Below, in pieces: positions 50,751 to 64,000 of a DNA stretch of 64,000 nucleotides (position 1 is its first letter; each line of letters opens with the position of its first letter). Both the position numbers and the translations under genes were made by a program. The stretch covers positions 4,480,965 to 4,544,964 of the forward strand of contig NW_024753828.1 of the NCBI RefSeq assembly GCF_018991925.1, written 5' to 3'. The DNA comes from Homarus americanus (taxonomy: Eukaryota > Arthropoda > Malacostraca > Decapoda > Nephropidae). The notes under the pieces are model-generated. The model saw nothing but the letters and a program-made list of their open reading frames with translations. It had not been told where the DNA came from and made no database searches.

Positions 50751-53639
50751 GATGGGAGTTTTACCTTTTTTTAGAAGTTACGCGGTTTTAGGAGCAAGAG
50801 GAAACTCATCATCATATTTACACTGTTAGCAAGTGTGCATGTACTGTACATGTACGTGAGGATATTCAGTCATCATCTGTACACTTACATGTGTTAAACA
50901 TTTTCATTTATGAATAAGTAATAAATAAATCACAAATAACTGTTATCATCGTTAATTATTCATAGGTCAGTTGTGAGTCAGTACATTACACAAAGAAAAC
51001 GTAGGGGTACCAGAACATTATGTACACCAAATACAATAAAAATAATAATATTTTAATGTGTTCTGATCAACAATCACTAGCAAATATAAAACTATTAGCT
51101 TCAACTGACAAAAAACTTTAGAGTAGAAAATTACTGTAACAATTATTTCAAACTATTTGACAAAAACTTCTCGCTAGAGGATATTTATCATTGAAATGGG
51201 ATAAAATTCTAATCACTAATGAGTTGAATAACTCAGCCTAAAGTTAAACAAGTTCTAACTGTTTTTTTACACGATTTTCCATCCTGATAAAAATAAAGTT
51301 TTCAGTACAGTACTTGCTGTCACCCGGGAGCTGCTATTAAAATAAAATGAAAGTAATATATCACTGTAATTAGCTATAAACAAATATTTTCATATTGTAG
51401 ATCAAACGTGAAAGAATATCTCCCATCATTTACCATAGGTATATGTGTACACACATCAGTCAAAATCTGATCAAGATTTTTACAAACTTTTAAAATAAGA
51501 GTGTGAGCATTAATATATTGTATACAGTAAAGCAGTGTGCATGATGCTCGCCCAAACACTACACTACCAAGAGTGCCAATAAGCTTCAAGTGTGTCTTTT
51601 TAAATGCTTCCAAACCAGCCAAATATTAATATCGCAACAATGAAGGCATTTAATTATTTAATTAAAAGAACCACAATGGAAATAAGCTTCTAATAGCTTT
51701 CTTGGGATATCCTAGGTTAAATTGACTTGCTGTGACTGTATGGTACGTGCCATTATTTCTGTACCTGCGTGCATAATAAACCAATGTGAACTTGAATGGT
51801 GACGGTACTAAATAATCACCATCTATCTAACAGTAAGGTATACAGTGAGGAGTTTTACACACACACATTGGTCTACCCGCTGTAGTTTAACATTCAACTT
51901 AAATACTCACTCGACAAAATTACTATCAGAGCAGAAAATATTGATGTATAATGCTTTACAAAGTGGCTTCAGCAAATTCTCTTGAACGCGTTACATTATA
52001 AAATGAGTGAAAATGGCCAACTTACAAGGAAGGATTTACTGTAATCCATTTCTGTAATTTGCCAGCTGGTCAATGTATCATTATTTTCAAAGTCATCAGT
52101 GGTCAGTTTAAATAGTGACCAATCTAGCAAGTGAAAATTCATGTTACTGGCCATTCTATTCACGGACCATTTCAGTCACTAACCGATTTAACCAGCAACC
52201 ACTTTAGGTAAGCATAATTTCAGTGGTTATTTTAAGTTGGTCATTCTAGCCACAAACATTTAGCCCCTGACAATATCTGTAAGTGCAAAAGACTCAATAA
52301 CGTTTTACCGAGGAACCCAACATAATTGTTTTTGATTAAATCTTGAAAGCCATTTTCTACTCGGCTGTAAGGTAAGTTAGTAGGACAACATAGACTCATT
52401 TTATGTGTTGTCATCCATCTACTCTACTGTATGTAACATGTCCATAGAGTATCAGGGGCCATGTTTTTTTTCACTCACGAACACTGATGTTGCCATCTTC
52501 TGATACCTGGTACATCTACTGTACTCCACTACGCCTCTTGTCTTCCCCTCTTATCTTCCGATGATTAATTAATACATTGTAACAACAACTTCTCCTGTTC
52601 CTGTCCCACCACACTGTATACTGTAGCATCATTTTTGTGTTTTTGTCAAGTTTTGTATTCCCTGTATCATCACCAAGTGTTAGTGTGGTGAAGGATGTAA
52701 GCTACAAGAAAGTAGCCTTAAAAACAAGCTAATACAGTACGGTATAACAGTCACACAGTGAGTGACATAGCCATGGCTTCACTCACCATAATAGTTACAC
52801 TTGGAGGTTATATAAATTATAAGCTATCTCTCATTTTGTTATTAATGTTATGAAAAGTATTTGTTTTCGTGTACAGTAGTTTAATGAACCATGAATAAAA
52901 AATGGTACTGTATTGTATTTATTATGGAAATAGGTGTAAATGTTCACTGTATTTAAAATAGCTGTAAATGTTCACTCAAAAAAGCTATACTGTATGTGGT
53001 TTTGTTTCGTTCCCTGGGGAACACTCCACAGATACTGTGTTATTTTTTCTTCAGGATCAGCATTCCCCGTTTGTCCAGATTATTGAGGCTGCTTGGAATG
53101 TCTGATCAGTTTTATAACGAAGTAATTTTAAGGAAGCCTGCCTCAACACACAGTCTGCCTAAATACACAAAGACACAATCTGTCTCAACACACAATCTAC
53201 CTCAAAACATAGACTGCTTCAATACACAATCTGCCTCAACACATAGGCTGCTGCCTCAACACATGGGCCAATAAAATTATCAAAGTAATAAAGTATGAGC
53301 TCATAAGATTAAAGAAAATATCAACACCATAACAACTTATTACTGTACAGGGTATGTACTCTACTGCAAATTTCTTTAACAATATTAAAGGGTAGAGGTG
53401 TTAGGCGCGTCTCTGCAACAGAGCGTGATCGGCATTCGGGCCTTTGCTGATGAGCGGCATAAATTGGACAGTGATTACATAAGATCATCAAGATCGTCCT
53501 AGCGAAATGAAAGTGTAAATCGAAGTAGGATTTTTAATGCTAGACGCGATTGTATTTTTGAAAACTCAATCTCCACCGAGTTGGTGGTACTGTACAGCCC
53601 AGGTCAAGAGGCCTACAACCACAAAATCATTGCCATATG

Positions 53640-56065
53640 ACAAAGCTTTTATTTTATTTTTTTACAGAGTTGTGGTCACGGCTGTGATAAAGGCCAACCA
53701 GGGAGTGTAGTACTGTGCCTTTAGTTAAATCAGTTCATAGTGGCATCAGTGACCGCGGACGAGGTTGTAAATAACTTATAAGTGAATACAAATTGGCAAG
53801 CAAACTGGCAAGGCACCACTGCCAGCAGAAACCAAGTCGTGTTATAGGTGCCACAGACTTTAAATTTTATTTTGTTTGTGTGCTTTCTCATGGACTGAAA
53901 CTATGCCTACAACTCACCATTCACAGGGAGATACAGTGTACACAGCGATAACACAAAGAGATATAGTCGTTGATGAGAATGGGAAAAGAAAGTATAAGGA
54001 AATACTAGTTGAAAAAAAAATCAACAAGCTTGGCTATCCTAAAAGGCATTTTATTACCGCCCCAAAGAAAGTTTTATTTTATTTTTCTGTGTTTCTAAAG
54101 GACTGAGTGGGTGTATAAAATCCGTTATTCATAGCAAAATGCAGTGTACATAGAGATAGCACATAGATACCGACAAATCGCAGAAGTGAACTGAAAAAAA
54201 GAAAAGAAGAAAAACAGAAGACAACCCTAAAGGCAACAGAGGAGGTTAAAACCATCAGAGGGCAGCCAAGTACTGTTTTTTTTCTTTATTTTTAAATAGG
54301 TGTAGATCTATACACAGTCTGCACCCCCCCCCCCACAACATCAACAACAACCATGAGTATGATATGTGATTACTGCAGGGGGATGACGGATATGGAGGAT
54401 ACAGGCCTGACCCTTGCAACGTTTAGGACGATGTAAGCTGCAGTAAAGCATGGAGGCTGTTGCTGGTATTGCCCTGAATGCATAGTCAAGGTGAAAGAGG
54501 CGATTGCAAGCCATTGGGGAACGAGTTCCCTAGGGATGAAAATAGATGAAGCTGGAGCCTTACTGGTTGCCAAACTAGAACAAGTTGGGAAAGAGATCCT
54601 CGCTAAGACTGAGGAAGTAGCCGATAGAATGAAGGTGGTTGCGAAGAGGAATTATGCTGAGGCATTAGCAGGGCCACGGGAGGTGCAAGATATCACGGGT
54701 TCGATTCCCGGGCGGGTGGAAGTTGTTTGGACATACTTCCTAGCCCCCATTAGTCCCTGTTCACCTAGCAGTAAAGTAGGTACCTGTTGTAAGTCGAAAG
54801 TTGCGAATTCGTATTCAGGGAGTTGTTGGAGCTTTTAATAACATGATGACATAAACCACTGACTCTTCAGGCTTCTACGCCCTTGACTCTTCAGGCTTCT
54901 ACGCCCTTAACTCATGAGACATAAAGGCAAGCATGAACTTAGCATGCTTCCCTGCTGGGCGCTGTAAACGCTTCTGCGCTTCACCTTACACAAGGACGTA
55001 GAGGGGTGCCCAATTAAAAAAAAAAAAAAAAAGTTCTACAGCAGCTAGGGACTCTAAAGAAGTGTGTCGAAGAAATGAAAATTAACGGACCTACTGTTAG
55101 GGGAGAGGAGGAACAACGGGAATATTTCCAGCGCAGGAACAATGTAATAGTTGTTGGAGTCCCTGAGAGCCAGGCGGAGGGAACTGAGAGTAAGATAGCA
55201 CACGATAAGATGCAGTTTAAGAATATTTGTACAGAGGTTCTGAAGATGCCATCAACCCCTCAGGATGTGAGGAGGCTGTGACAAAAGCAGGGGGATAAGC
55301 CTCGCCCCCTCAGGATCACACTAGTGAGTGAGGAGGAGAAATGGGAGGTTATTCGGCAGGCAAAAAACTTAGCAAGGAGTGAGGCATTTCGGAGTGTATT
55401 CATTCACCCAGATCGCACGGTAATGCAGAGGGAACAGCACAGGAAGCTCCTGCAGGGCTTGAAGCAGAAGAGGGAGAAGTCGAAGAGGAATAGGGACGGG
55501 TGTACAGTACATGGGTTTTATTCAGGGGGAGAGTAGTGAAAGCAAGTGTGCCGACACAGGGCCAGGGGCAGCAGCGCACCCTCCACCCGCTCTACCCCCC
55601 ACCCGGGAGGTGGCACCAGCTCCGCCTACCTAATTGAGGTGTATAAGCATCTCAAGGGGCACTACTCAGTCGAGTGTCCTTACTTGGAGCTGGCGGACGC
55701 TCGCCCCACAAGGGGTCACAGCTCAAGATTGAAGAAGCAGCAAGTCCAGAAGACTGTGAGGGCAAACTTTTTTTGAGTGAGAGTTGTGAACTCTTGGGAC
55801 AATCTACCAGAAAGTGTTGTGACGGCACCGAATGTGAGCTCTTTCAAGACCAGACTTGACCAGGTTCAGGTACATTCAGGAGCCGGTGCATGCCCAGTAC
55901 TCGCCAACAGTACGTAACAGAGACGTGACCGATAACTCAAGCGGGTAACGAGCCGATCAATTGGTGAAGAGGATAAAAGAAACAGAAAAGTAACAGAGAT
56001 ATGACTGATCGCCCAAGCGGCAAACGAGCCAATCGGTGGTGAAGAGGATAAAAGTAAAGTATAAC
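53640..56065 (+). mobile_element. LINE family A, internally deleted copy: ORF1 joined to ORF2 tail
   Basis: Probable 5' UTR from about 53670. ORF1-like frames: from 54354 SMICDYCRGMTDMEDTG and HGGCCWYCPECIVKVKE (a Cys-rich finger), then AGALLVAKLEQVGKEI (coiled), 55080-55280 NNVIVVGVPES, and 55324-55530 AFRSVFIHPDRTVMQREQHR, typical of CR1/Jockey ORF1. From about 55625 it passes straight to the ORF2 end LIEVYKHLKGHYSVECPYLE and TRGHSSRLKKQQ. The endonuclease and RT core are absent. Several stops (for example TAA at 54432). A SINE is inserted at about 54680-55032. Confidence 0.75.
54680..55032 (+). mobile_element. SINE with B box and poly-A tail, inserted in LINE ORF1
   Basis: B box ACGGGTTCGATTCCCGGG at about 54696-54713, a body with CTAGCAGTAAAGTAGGTACC and a duplicated block GACTCTTCAGGCTTCTACGC (54860 and 54887), ending in (A)n at 55015..55032. 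LINE sequence resumes directly after the tail. The left boundary is approximate. Confidence 0.8.
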
Positions 56066-56827
56066 TCACAACAATTATGAAATTAATTACAAACATATTC
56101 AGGAAAATTGTCAAACAGTAACTACAGTATTTGAAGCAACAGTAATGACAATAATGATAACAATAATAATATTACTGTACTAATAACATTAAACAACAAT
56201 AATGTTATTAATAATGTAATAACAATACTGTAATCATATTAACAATGAAATGATAAGATAAAATAAATAAATATTCTAATAATAATAGTGTAAAACATTC
56301 TCATTTCTATGAACTATGTGCAGAATACCTGTTCCATTAACCTTACCTCACACTGTGTAACAATGTACAAACATTAAAAATCTTAAAATCGTATAAGATG
56401 TTTGTGAGTGTTTTCATCAAGTGTATGTGTGTCCAAGTACTTCCTGTAGTGTTGTGGGTGTCTTTCAAACAATATACAGTATATGTAAGTATACAACCAT
56501 TGTTGCATCAGAGGTGTTCATGTTCAATTACATGTTGGATGATGGAGAAGATATGTAACCGAAATATTAATTTCAAGAGAACGCGCACACACACACACAC
56601 ACAGAGCAACTTAAAGCAGAAATACAGCACAAGTAAATGCATGTAGTCACAATTACTGCCAAGAATAACTAATCTGAGTGACAGGTAAAGTAAAAGACAC
56701 AACATATCTGCTCTGAGAAACTTACAGGTACTGCACTGTATTTCTCTAAGGTAACCAACATCAATGAAAGCATGGCACTGAAGAGCTGTGTACTGTACTG
56801 TACTGTATTGTACTGCTTATGAATAAC

Positions 56828-57155
56828 ACACCTTTTCACATATCCGTTGAAACATTGTTACATAACTATTTAACAAATTTCATAACCGATTGACAGACAG
56901 AACACATATCGAATGACAATCTAAAATAACTGTTGGTTCATGCTAACGGAAATGATTGACATAAGTTATGAAGTTGACAGATGTGAACAATAAACTGACA
57001 GTCTACATACAGTTTGAGAATGTAACAATTGGAGAATGACATACCACCAACAGTTATTTTAGATTGTCATTCGATATGTGTTCTGTCTGTCATTCGGTTA
57101 TGAAATTTGTCAAATAGTTATGTAACAATGTCTCAACGAATATGTGAAAAGGTGT
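56828..57155. mobile_element. Foldback element with 110-bp inverted arms (328 bp)
   Basis: Arms 56828..56937 and 57046..57155 are inverted copies with about four mismatches (left start ACACCTTTTCACATATCCGT; right end, reversed, ACACCTTTTCACATATTCGT). The 108-bp centre is unrelated. No coding capacity and no clear target duplication. Confidence 0.92.
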
Positions 57156-57650
57156 ACTACTACAGTACTGTAAATTTTACCAGTCCAGTACAGTCATATA
57201 CAAAACATTACAAATACATAACATCTGCATTTTCCTCATGTAGATAATTAGATATTGTATTTTTTTCCAGATACATTAAACATTGTAAACCATCCCAGAG
57301 TGTTGGAAGATGGTTGGTTATTCAGACAATGTTAGAATGATTAACCAGAATTTTCAATATTCCGAGAAAATATATGGAAGAACAATGTTTATGATTCAAA
57401 GTAATGAAATTTAATTCTGTAATGTTGTAATGAGTTAATGTGAAGATATAGAAGAGTTCTTTTTACTTGGAAAACACTTAGCATTTGTAAATAACATGAC
57501 ATTTTTTTTTAAACTTGGATCTCCACATTGTTTTACTTAATAGTGACCAGTAGTAACAATTTCTCAGGTCTATCAGTCTGTTTGTGGAGAAATAAAGAAC
57601 GTCTTTCTATTATTTTACATGATCACTTAATAGCTTCAATCTATGACCTC

Positions 57651-57653
<3 letters not shown>

Positions 57654-57702
<49 letters not shown>
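57654..57702. repeat. (GT)n microsatellite
   Basis: About 24 GT units. Confidence 0.95.
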
Positions 57703-57705
<3 letters not shown>

Positions 57706-60700
57706 CTTTTATAATTTGAACAAATGGTCTGAGTTACATTAAGAAACACTTCTCTTCGTTATGCCACCGCTTATCTGTGATGAGTCTCAACAGAAGAATA
57801 ACTGCATTGTCATTGAAGATCAAAAATAGTTTACGAATTTCGGGGAAAAATGAGGGAGATAAAGTTCACTGTAGCCTATTACCCTATCTCGAGCCAATTA
57901 CCCTATCTCAACTTGTCTGTTCGTAAGGGATCTCAAACCTACATAAGCGATGCCTTGGACTGACTTGTAACTGTTCACTAAGGTGTACACAACATGGACA
58001 TTGGTCACAACTTTCCCATAAAATAAGTGTGTATGTGTATCGTACAGCAGCACCTAACACTTACAACACTTAACAAGCAGGTCAGACACAAGCAGTTGAA
58101 AGGTTTGCTAACATGATTACGTTTTTAACACAAACTGTCATACCATTACACTGCATTCTTCAATGAAACTTGATCTTTCAATACATGTTTCAACAATATA
58201 AACAGAATTTTATTATTGCATTTTTCAGTACACTATAGTACTATATTAACTAAGGCTATGGTTAAACTAAGCAATTGTACAGTACTGTTTCTGAAACTTT
58301 GTTCATTCAACAAATATCAAAATAAATACTTTCAGCTGTATCAATATAAAATTTATTTACATCATATTATTATAGTATACATGAAAAATATAGTTATAAA
58401 TTTTATATTCTTATTTCCATTGTTTTATAAATACTGTGTTTAAGCGGGTGTTACAAGATTATCCTGCTACTGTACAGTACAACATGAGATCTTCCAGTAG
58501 TGACAGTAAACTAAACTAACAGCAAGACCCTCCAGTAACCTCTATATGTACTGTATTTTGTTTTGTGGTTACGTGTGTTATGTTTAAGTAATTACAGTAC
58601 TTTACAATATTGTACTGAATTTATCCTCTTTGCCACTTGTCAGCCTCGAGGCGCATCACATCATTTTCAGGCAGGTTATTACAACAGTTTACAACTTTTT
58701 GTCTAATTAAGTAAGTCTAACAGTTTTCTGTACTGATAGCTTATTTAATTTGTGTTTAAATACGGTACAGGTATAAAGGTTAATACAATATTCAACACAC
58801 AAATGGGCAATTAATTCTTCTATTGAATAATTTTTCAATCTTTATACTCTATTTCCACAAGAAAAACTGAAGTGTTTGGTAAAAAACTTGATATTAGTTA
58901 CACCGGACGAATGTGTAGCCAGAGAACATAAATACAGCATTGAGTTTAACTGGGGCTCTTTAGCTTAGTTTGATTAGTTCATTTTTGCATCTCATAAAGA
59001 TTGTAAAAATGCAAAAGACATTAAATTAATAAGATGAGGCATAAAAACATAACATAATACTGTATAAGGCTCCAGAAATGTCCTGTTTAATTATTACAGT
59101 ACAGTACAATATAGTACTGGTACATGAAACATCTAATGAATGATGAGCAATATAAGCATAAGAAAGTATGAGTTTACATTAGAATACAGTGAGATAACTT
59201 TAGTGCTTGTGTGTAATGCACAATTGTTGTAGTGAATATTTCGTCTCGGAAGTTTGTCTTCAATTTTGTATGAAGAACAAAGTGCTTGTTTGTTTCTTCT
59301 CAAACGGATGTGAAACTTCAGCACTGAATGACAATATAAATTCAGGATACTCTACAGTACATAATAAAAACCCGAACAATACAGCAATACAGAACATGAG
59401 TTTCTCTACCAACTACAGTGTTCACCCTATAGCCAACACTCCACTATCACATAGAGAACATCACACATTCTCCACACACCTCATGAAAGGCTTAACACAA
59501 ACGCTGTTAAGTCTTGAAGATAATTTTTTCTTGCATTAGTTCTTAAGAGAAGGAACCGAGATGGCGACTGGACTCAGTACATCTTCAAACAAGTGAGGAA
59601 ATGGATAAAGTACAATAATATCAACACAAGGAAACACACTGCTCCCCTGCATTACAATGTGTTTGTGAAGGCTTTCTGATGTAAAATATCCTCTTGGTTG
59701 CTTTTCCTGTTAACTATTGCAAACAAAAGTTAATGTTTCCATAATGTGTTCAAACTGGGAGCAATGGAAGGCTATGGTAGAAAAACTGAATAGGAAAGAG
59801 ACAGAAGCAATATGGAGATGGCAAACAATATCACACTTTTATCTCTTCTATTTAAGAATGTACGGTACATCATTGTTTTGATATGTACGATGTTAGTTCA
59901 CCTTCAAACTGTTGTAGAAGAAGGAAGCAATACAATGATGTGAAATATTATTAATGTTAAAAACTTTTTAATTTAACTGTCTTACTGGCCACTGAAGAGT
60001 AGTGTTACATTATACTTACGGGTAATATCAGAGGTTCAAAGTTGCCACAGTACTGCATTGTCTTAGCAAGCTGAGTGTGAATGCATGCAAAGAAAACATT
60101 GTAGTGTGTCTGTGGGTATGCATAAAAATTAAGGTGTTTTGGGGGATGAATATGTAAATAGCTTCATAACTCATCTTAATTTTTGTATATGACCCAAAAT
60201 TTTAGGTAATTAGGTCTTCATTGACGACACCTACACACATAAAGGTTCCAAAATAAGACACGAACCAACTATGAATTTCTGATACGACTCCTGTCTTAAC
60301 TCCTGATATTTTGGCAGAGGTTTCTTATGCCAGCAGATGAACCAAATGATGCATAACCCATGTAATGTATTATTTATCCTCTTCATTACTTTGATTCTAT
60401 AATTCCTGTACTGTACATTATAATATACCTTGGAGTAGATGTGAGAAGGCAGCTACCTTACTCATTTAAACACACAACTGGTGGTCTTAGTGGTTTCAAA
60501 ATTCTTGTTATCTCTCCTGCCCAGTTAAGGGAAAAAATTAATGCACACATCTTTGATAAATGAGAATCAAGTTTTATAAATCAAAGACAAGTGTAATAAA
60601 CAGCTGCTCTTCACTAAGCACAGAGGCCTCTTGTTTGAGATATTGTATTATTGTTGTGTTGCACTTTTGTTTTATTAATTTTTTTATAAATATGAGAGAT

Positions 60701-61504
60701 TGTTTTTCTTCCAATATTTTTATGATGTTGCTGTACTTTTAATTTTCTAAATAAATTTGTTATAAAGACTCCCGAGTAATAAAAATAACTGAGTTGACAA
60801 TGAATATCTACTGAGATATATGAGTACAGTACAGTACAGTACTAATACTGTATTACTGTAAACTCTACTACACCATTCATTATACAGTAACAGGTCTACA
60901 CATCTGTCAGCATAAATGCAAAAATATTTCAAGTAAAGATCAGATCACGTGTCACATGCATAATTTTTCCAAGGATGTTTTACTGGGTACGATTTTGTTG
61001 TCTGTATGCTGGTTGTTAAACGTCTCAGGTACTTTTAGTGTACTTAAAGATATAGCAAATGCATTTTATTGGATTTTGTGTGATGGCTGTAATTAATCAT
61101 TAAACCTGAAACTAAACAATAATATTTAGTCTCCTCATGCCCCAGCAACATGTAATTTCCTGGACTTATCAGAGGTGAACACGCACAAATAATGTAACTA
61201 TATATAAAAAAATTCCTAATAAATCTGTACAGTTGATGAAATAGATTGCTGGAAAACCCGCATGCCCTGACTGCCAGAAAATCTAATGAGAAGAAGCTGG
61301 GTAAAACACAACAGAGAGTTATATCTCTCATAATGAATGATTATTGACTAGTGTAATCATTAACCTTGTTATGCGCTTAAACACCTTAGTTGTTGAAGCG
61401 TAGTAATAACATTATAACAATATCTTGGTACAGTCATAAAATCACACAGAGATTGAATAACCCTTAATATAAAATAAAAATAAAATTATGTACAGTAAAT
61501 TAAA

Positions 61505-64000
<2,496 letters not shown>

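Larger units (their letters stand above)
56160..61504. other. Gene-poor interval, part 2
   Basis: AT-rich with TACAGTAC motifs, an (ATA/AAT)-rich stretch at 56140-56290, a foldback element, a GT microsatellite and a LINE family A end (- strand, 58618..58740). The part nearest 61504 may be 3' UTR of the sulfotransferase; an AATAAA lies on the - strand at 61070..61065. No coding exon recognised. Confidence 0.55.

Noticed and set aside
53876..54106. 76-codon frame as an independent small gene
   Set aside because: It sits in the 5' part of the LINE copy that continues with ORF1; more likely part of the element.
54690..54720. True tRNA gene at the GGGTTCGATTCCCGGG box
   Set aside because: Only a B box is present; no cloverleaf can be drawn and a SINE body with poly-A follows.
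59207..59539. 110-codon + strand frame
   Set aside because: No recognisable domain, AT-rich composition and no neighbouring exons; treated as chance.

Overview
The window is eukaryotic nuclear DNA, most likely from a decapod or related malacostracan crustacean. The reasons are split genes with GT-AG introns, very dense GA/CT/GT/TA microsatellites, decayed TTAGG-like arrays (the arthropod telomere motif), many TACAGTAC/TACTGTAC motifs, and a mix of truncated LINEs, tRNA-derived SINEs and small DNA transposons. The species cannot be named from sequence alone. No bacterial, CRISPR or structural RNA genes were seen.

Three protein genes are supported by splice sites, reading phase and recognisable families. 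(1) A TRIM45-type RING/B-box/filamin protein lies on the + strand in 13 coding exons (5785..34352). All exon phases join without a break into a predicted 1395-residue protein. Its first exon adds about 616 unfamiliar, mostly disordered residues upstream of the RING, and the RING is split by a loop of about 250 residues. (2) LRRC59, an ER-membrane leucine-rich-repeat protein, lies on the - strand in 5 coding exons (45581 down to 38312), 457 residues, with a luminal tail far longer than in mammals. (3) The 3' end of a carbohydrate sulfotransferase lies on the - strand: one partial exon at 63799..64000 and the last exon at 61505..61847. The gene continues beyond the window. TRIM45 and LRRC59 converge tail to tail with about 4 kb between their stops. 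The three genes show no obvious functional link.

Layout: 1-5784 is repeat-rich flank (G-rich minisatellite, microsatellites, two LINE families). 5785-34352 is TRIM45, with introns full of mobile elements and minisatellites. 34353-38311 is intergenic, with one candidate - strand exon at 36869..36996. 38312-45581 is LRRC59. 45582-61504 is gene-poor, with SINEs, LINE fragments and a 328-bp foldback element. 61505-64000 is the sulfotransferase 3' end, whose intron holds a 27-bp minisatellite and long TA tracts.

The best leads are the TRIM45 N-terminal extension and inflated RING loop, the LRRC59 luminal domain, a foldback element nested in a LINE with a paralogous empty site, and an internally deleted LINE joining ORF1 directly to the ORF2 tail. 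None is proven to be a new system. All protein assignments come from recognition of family motifs, not from searches.
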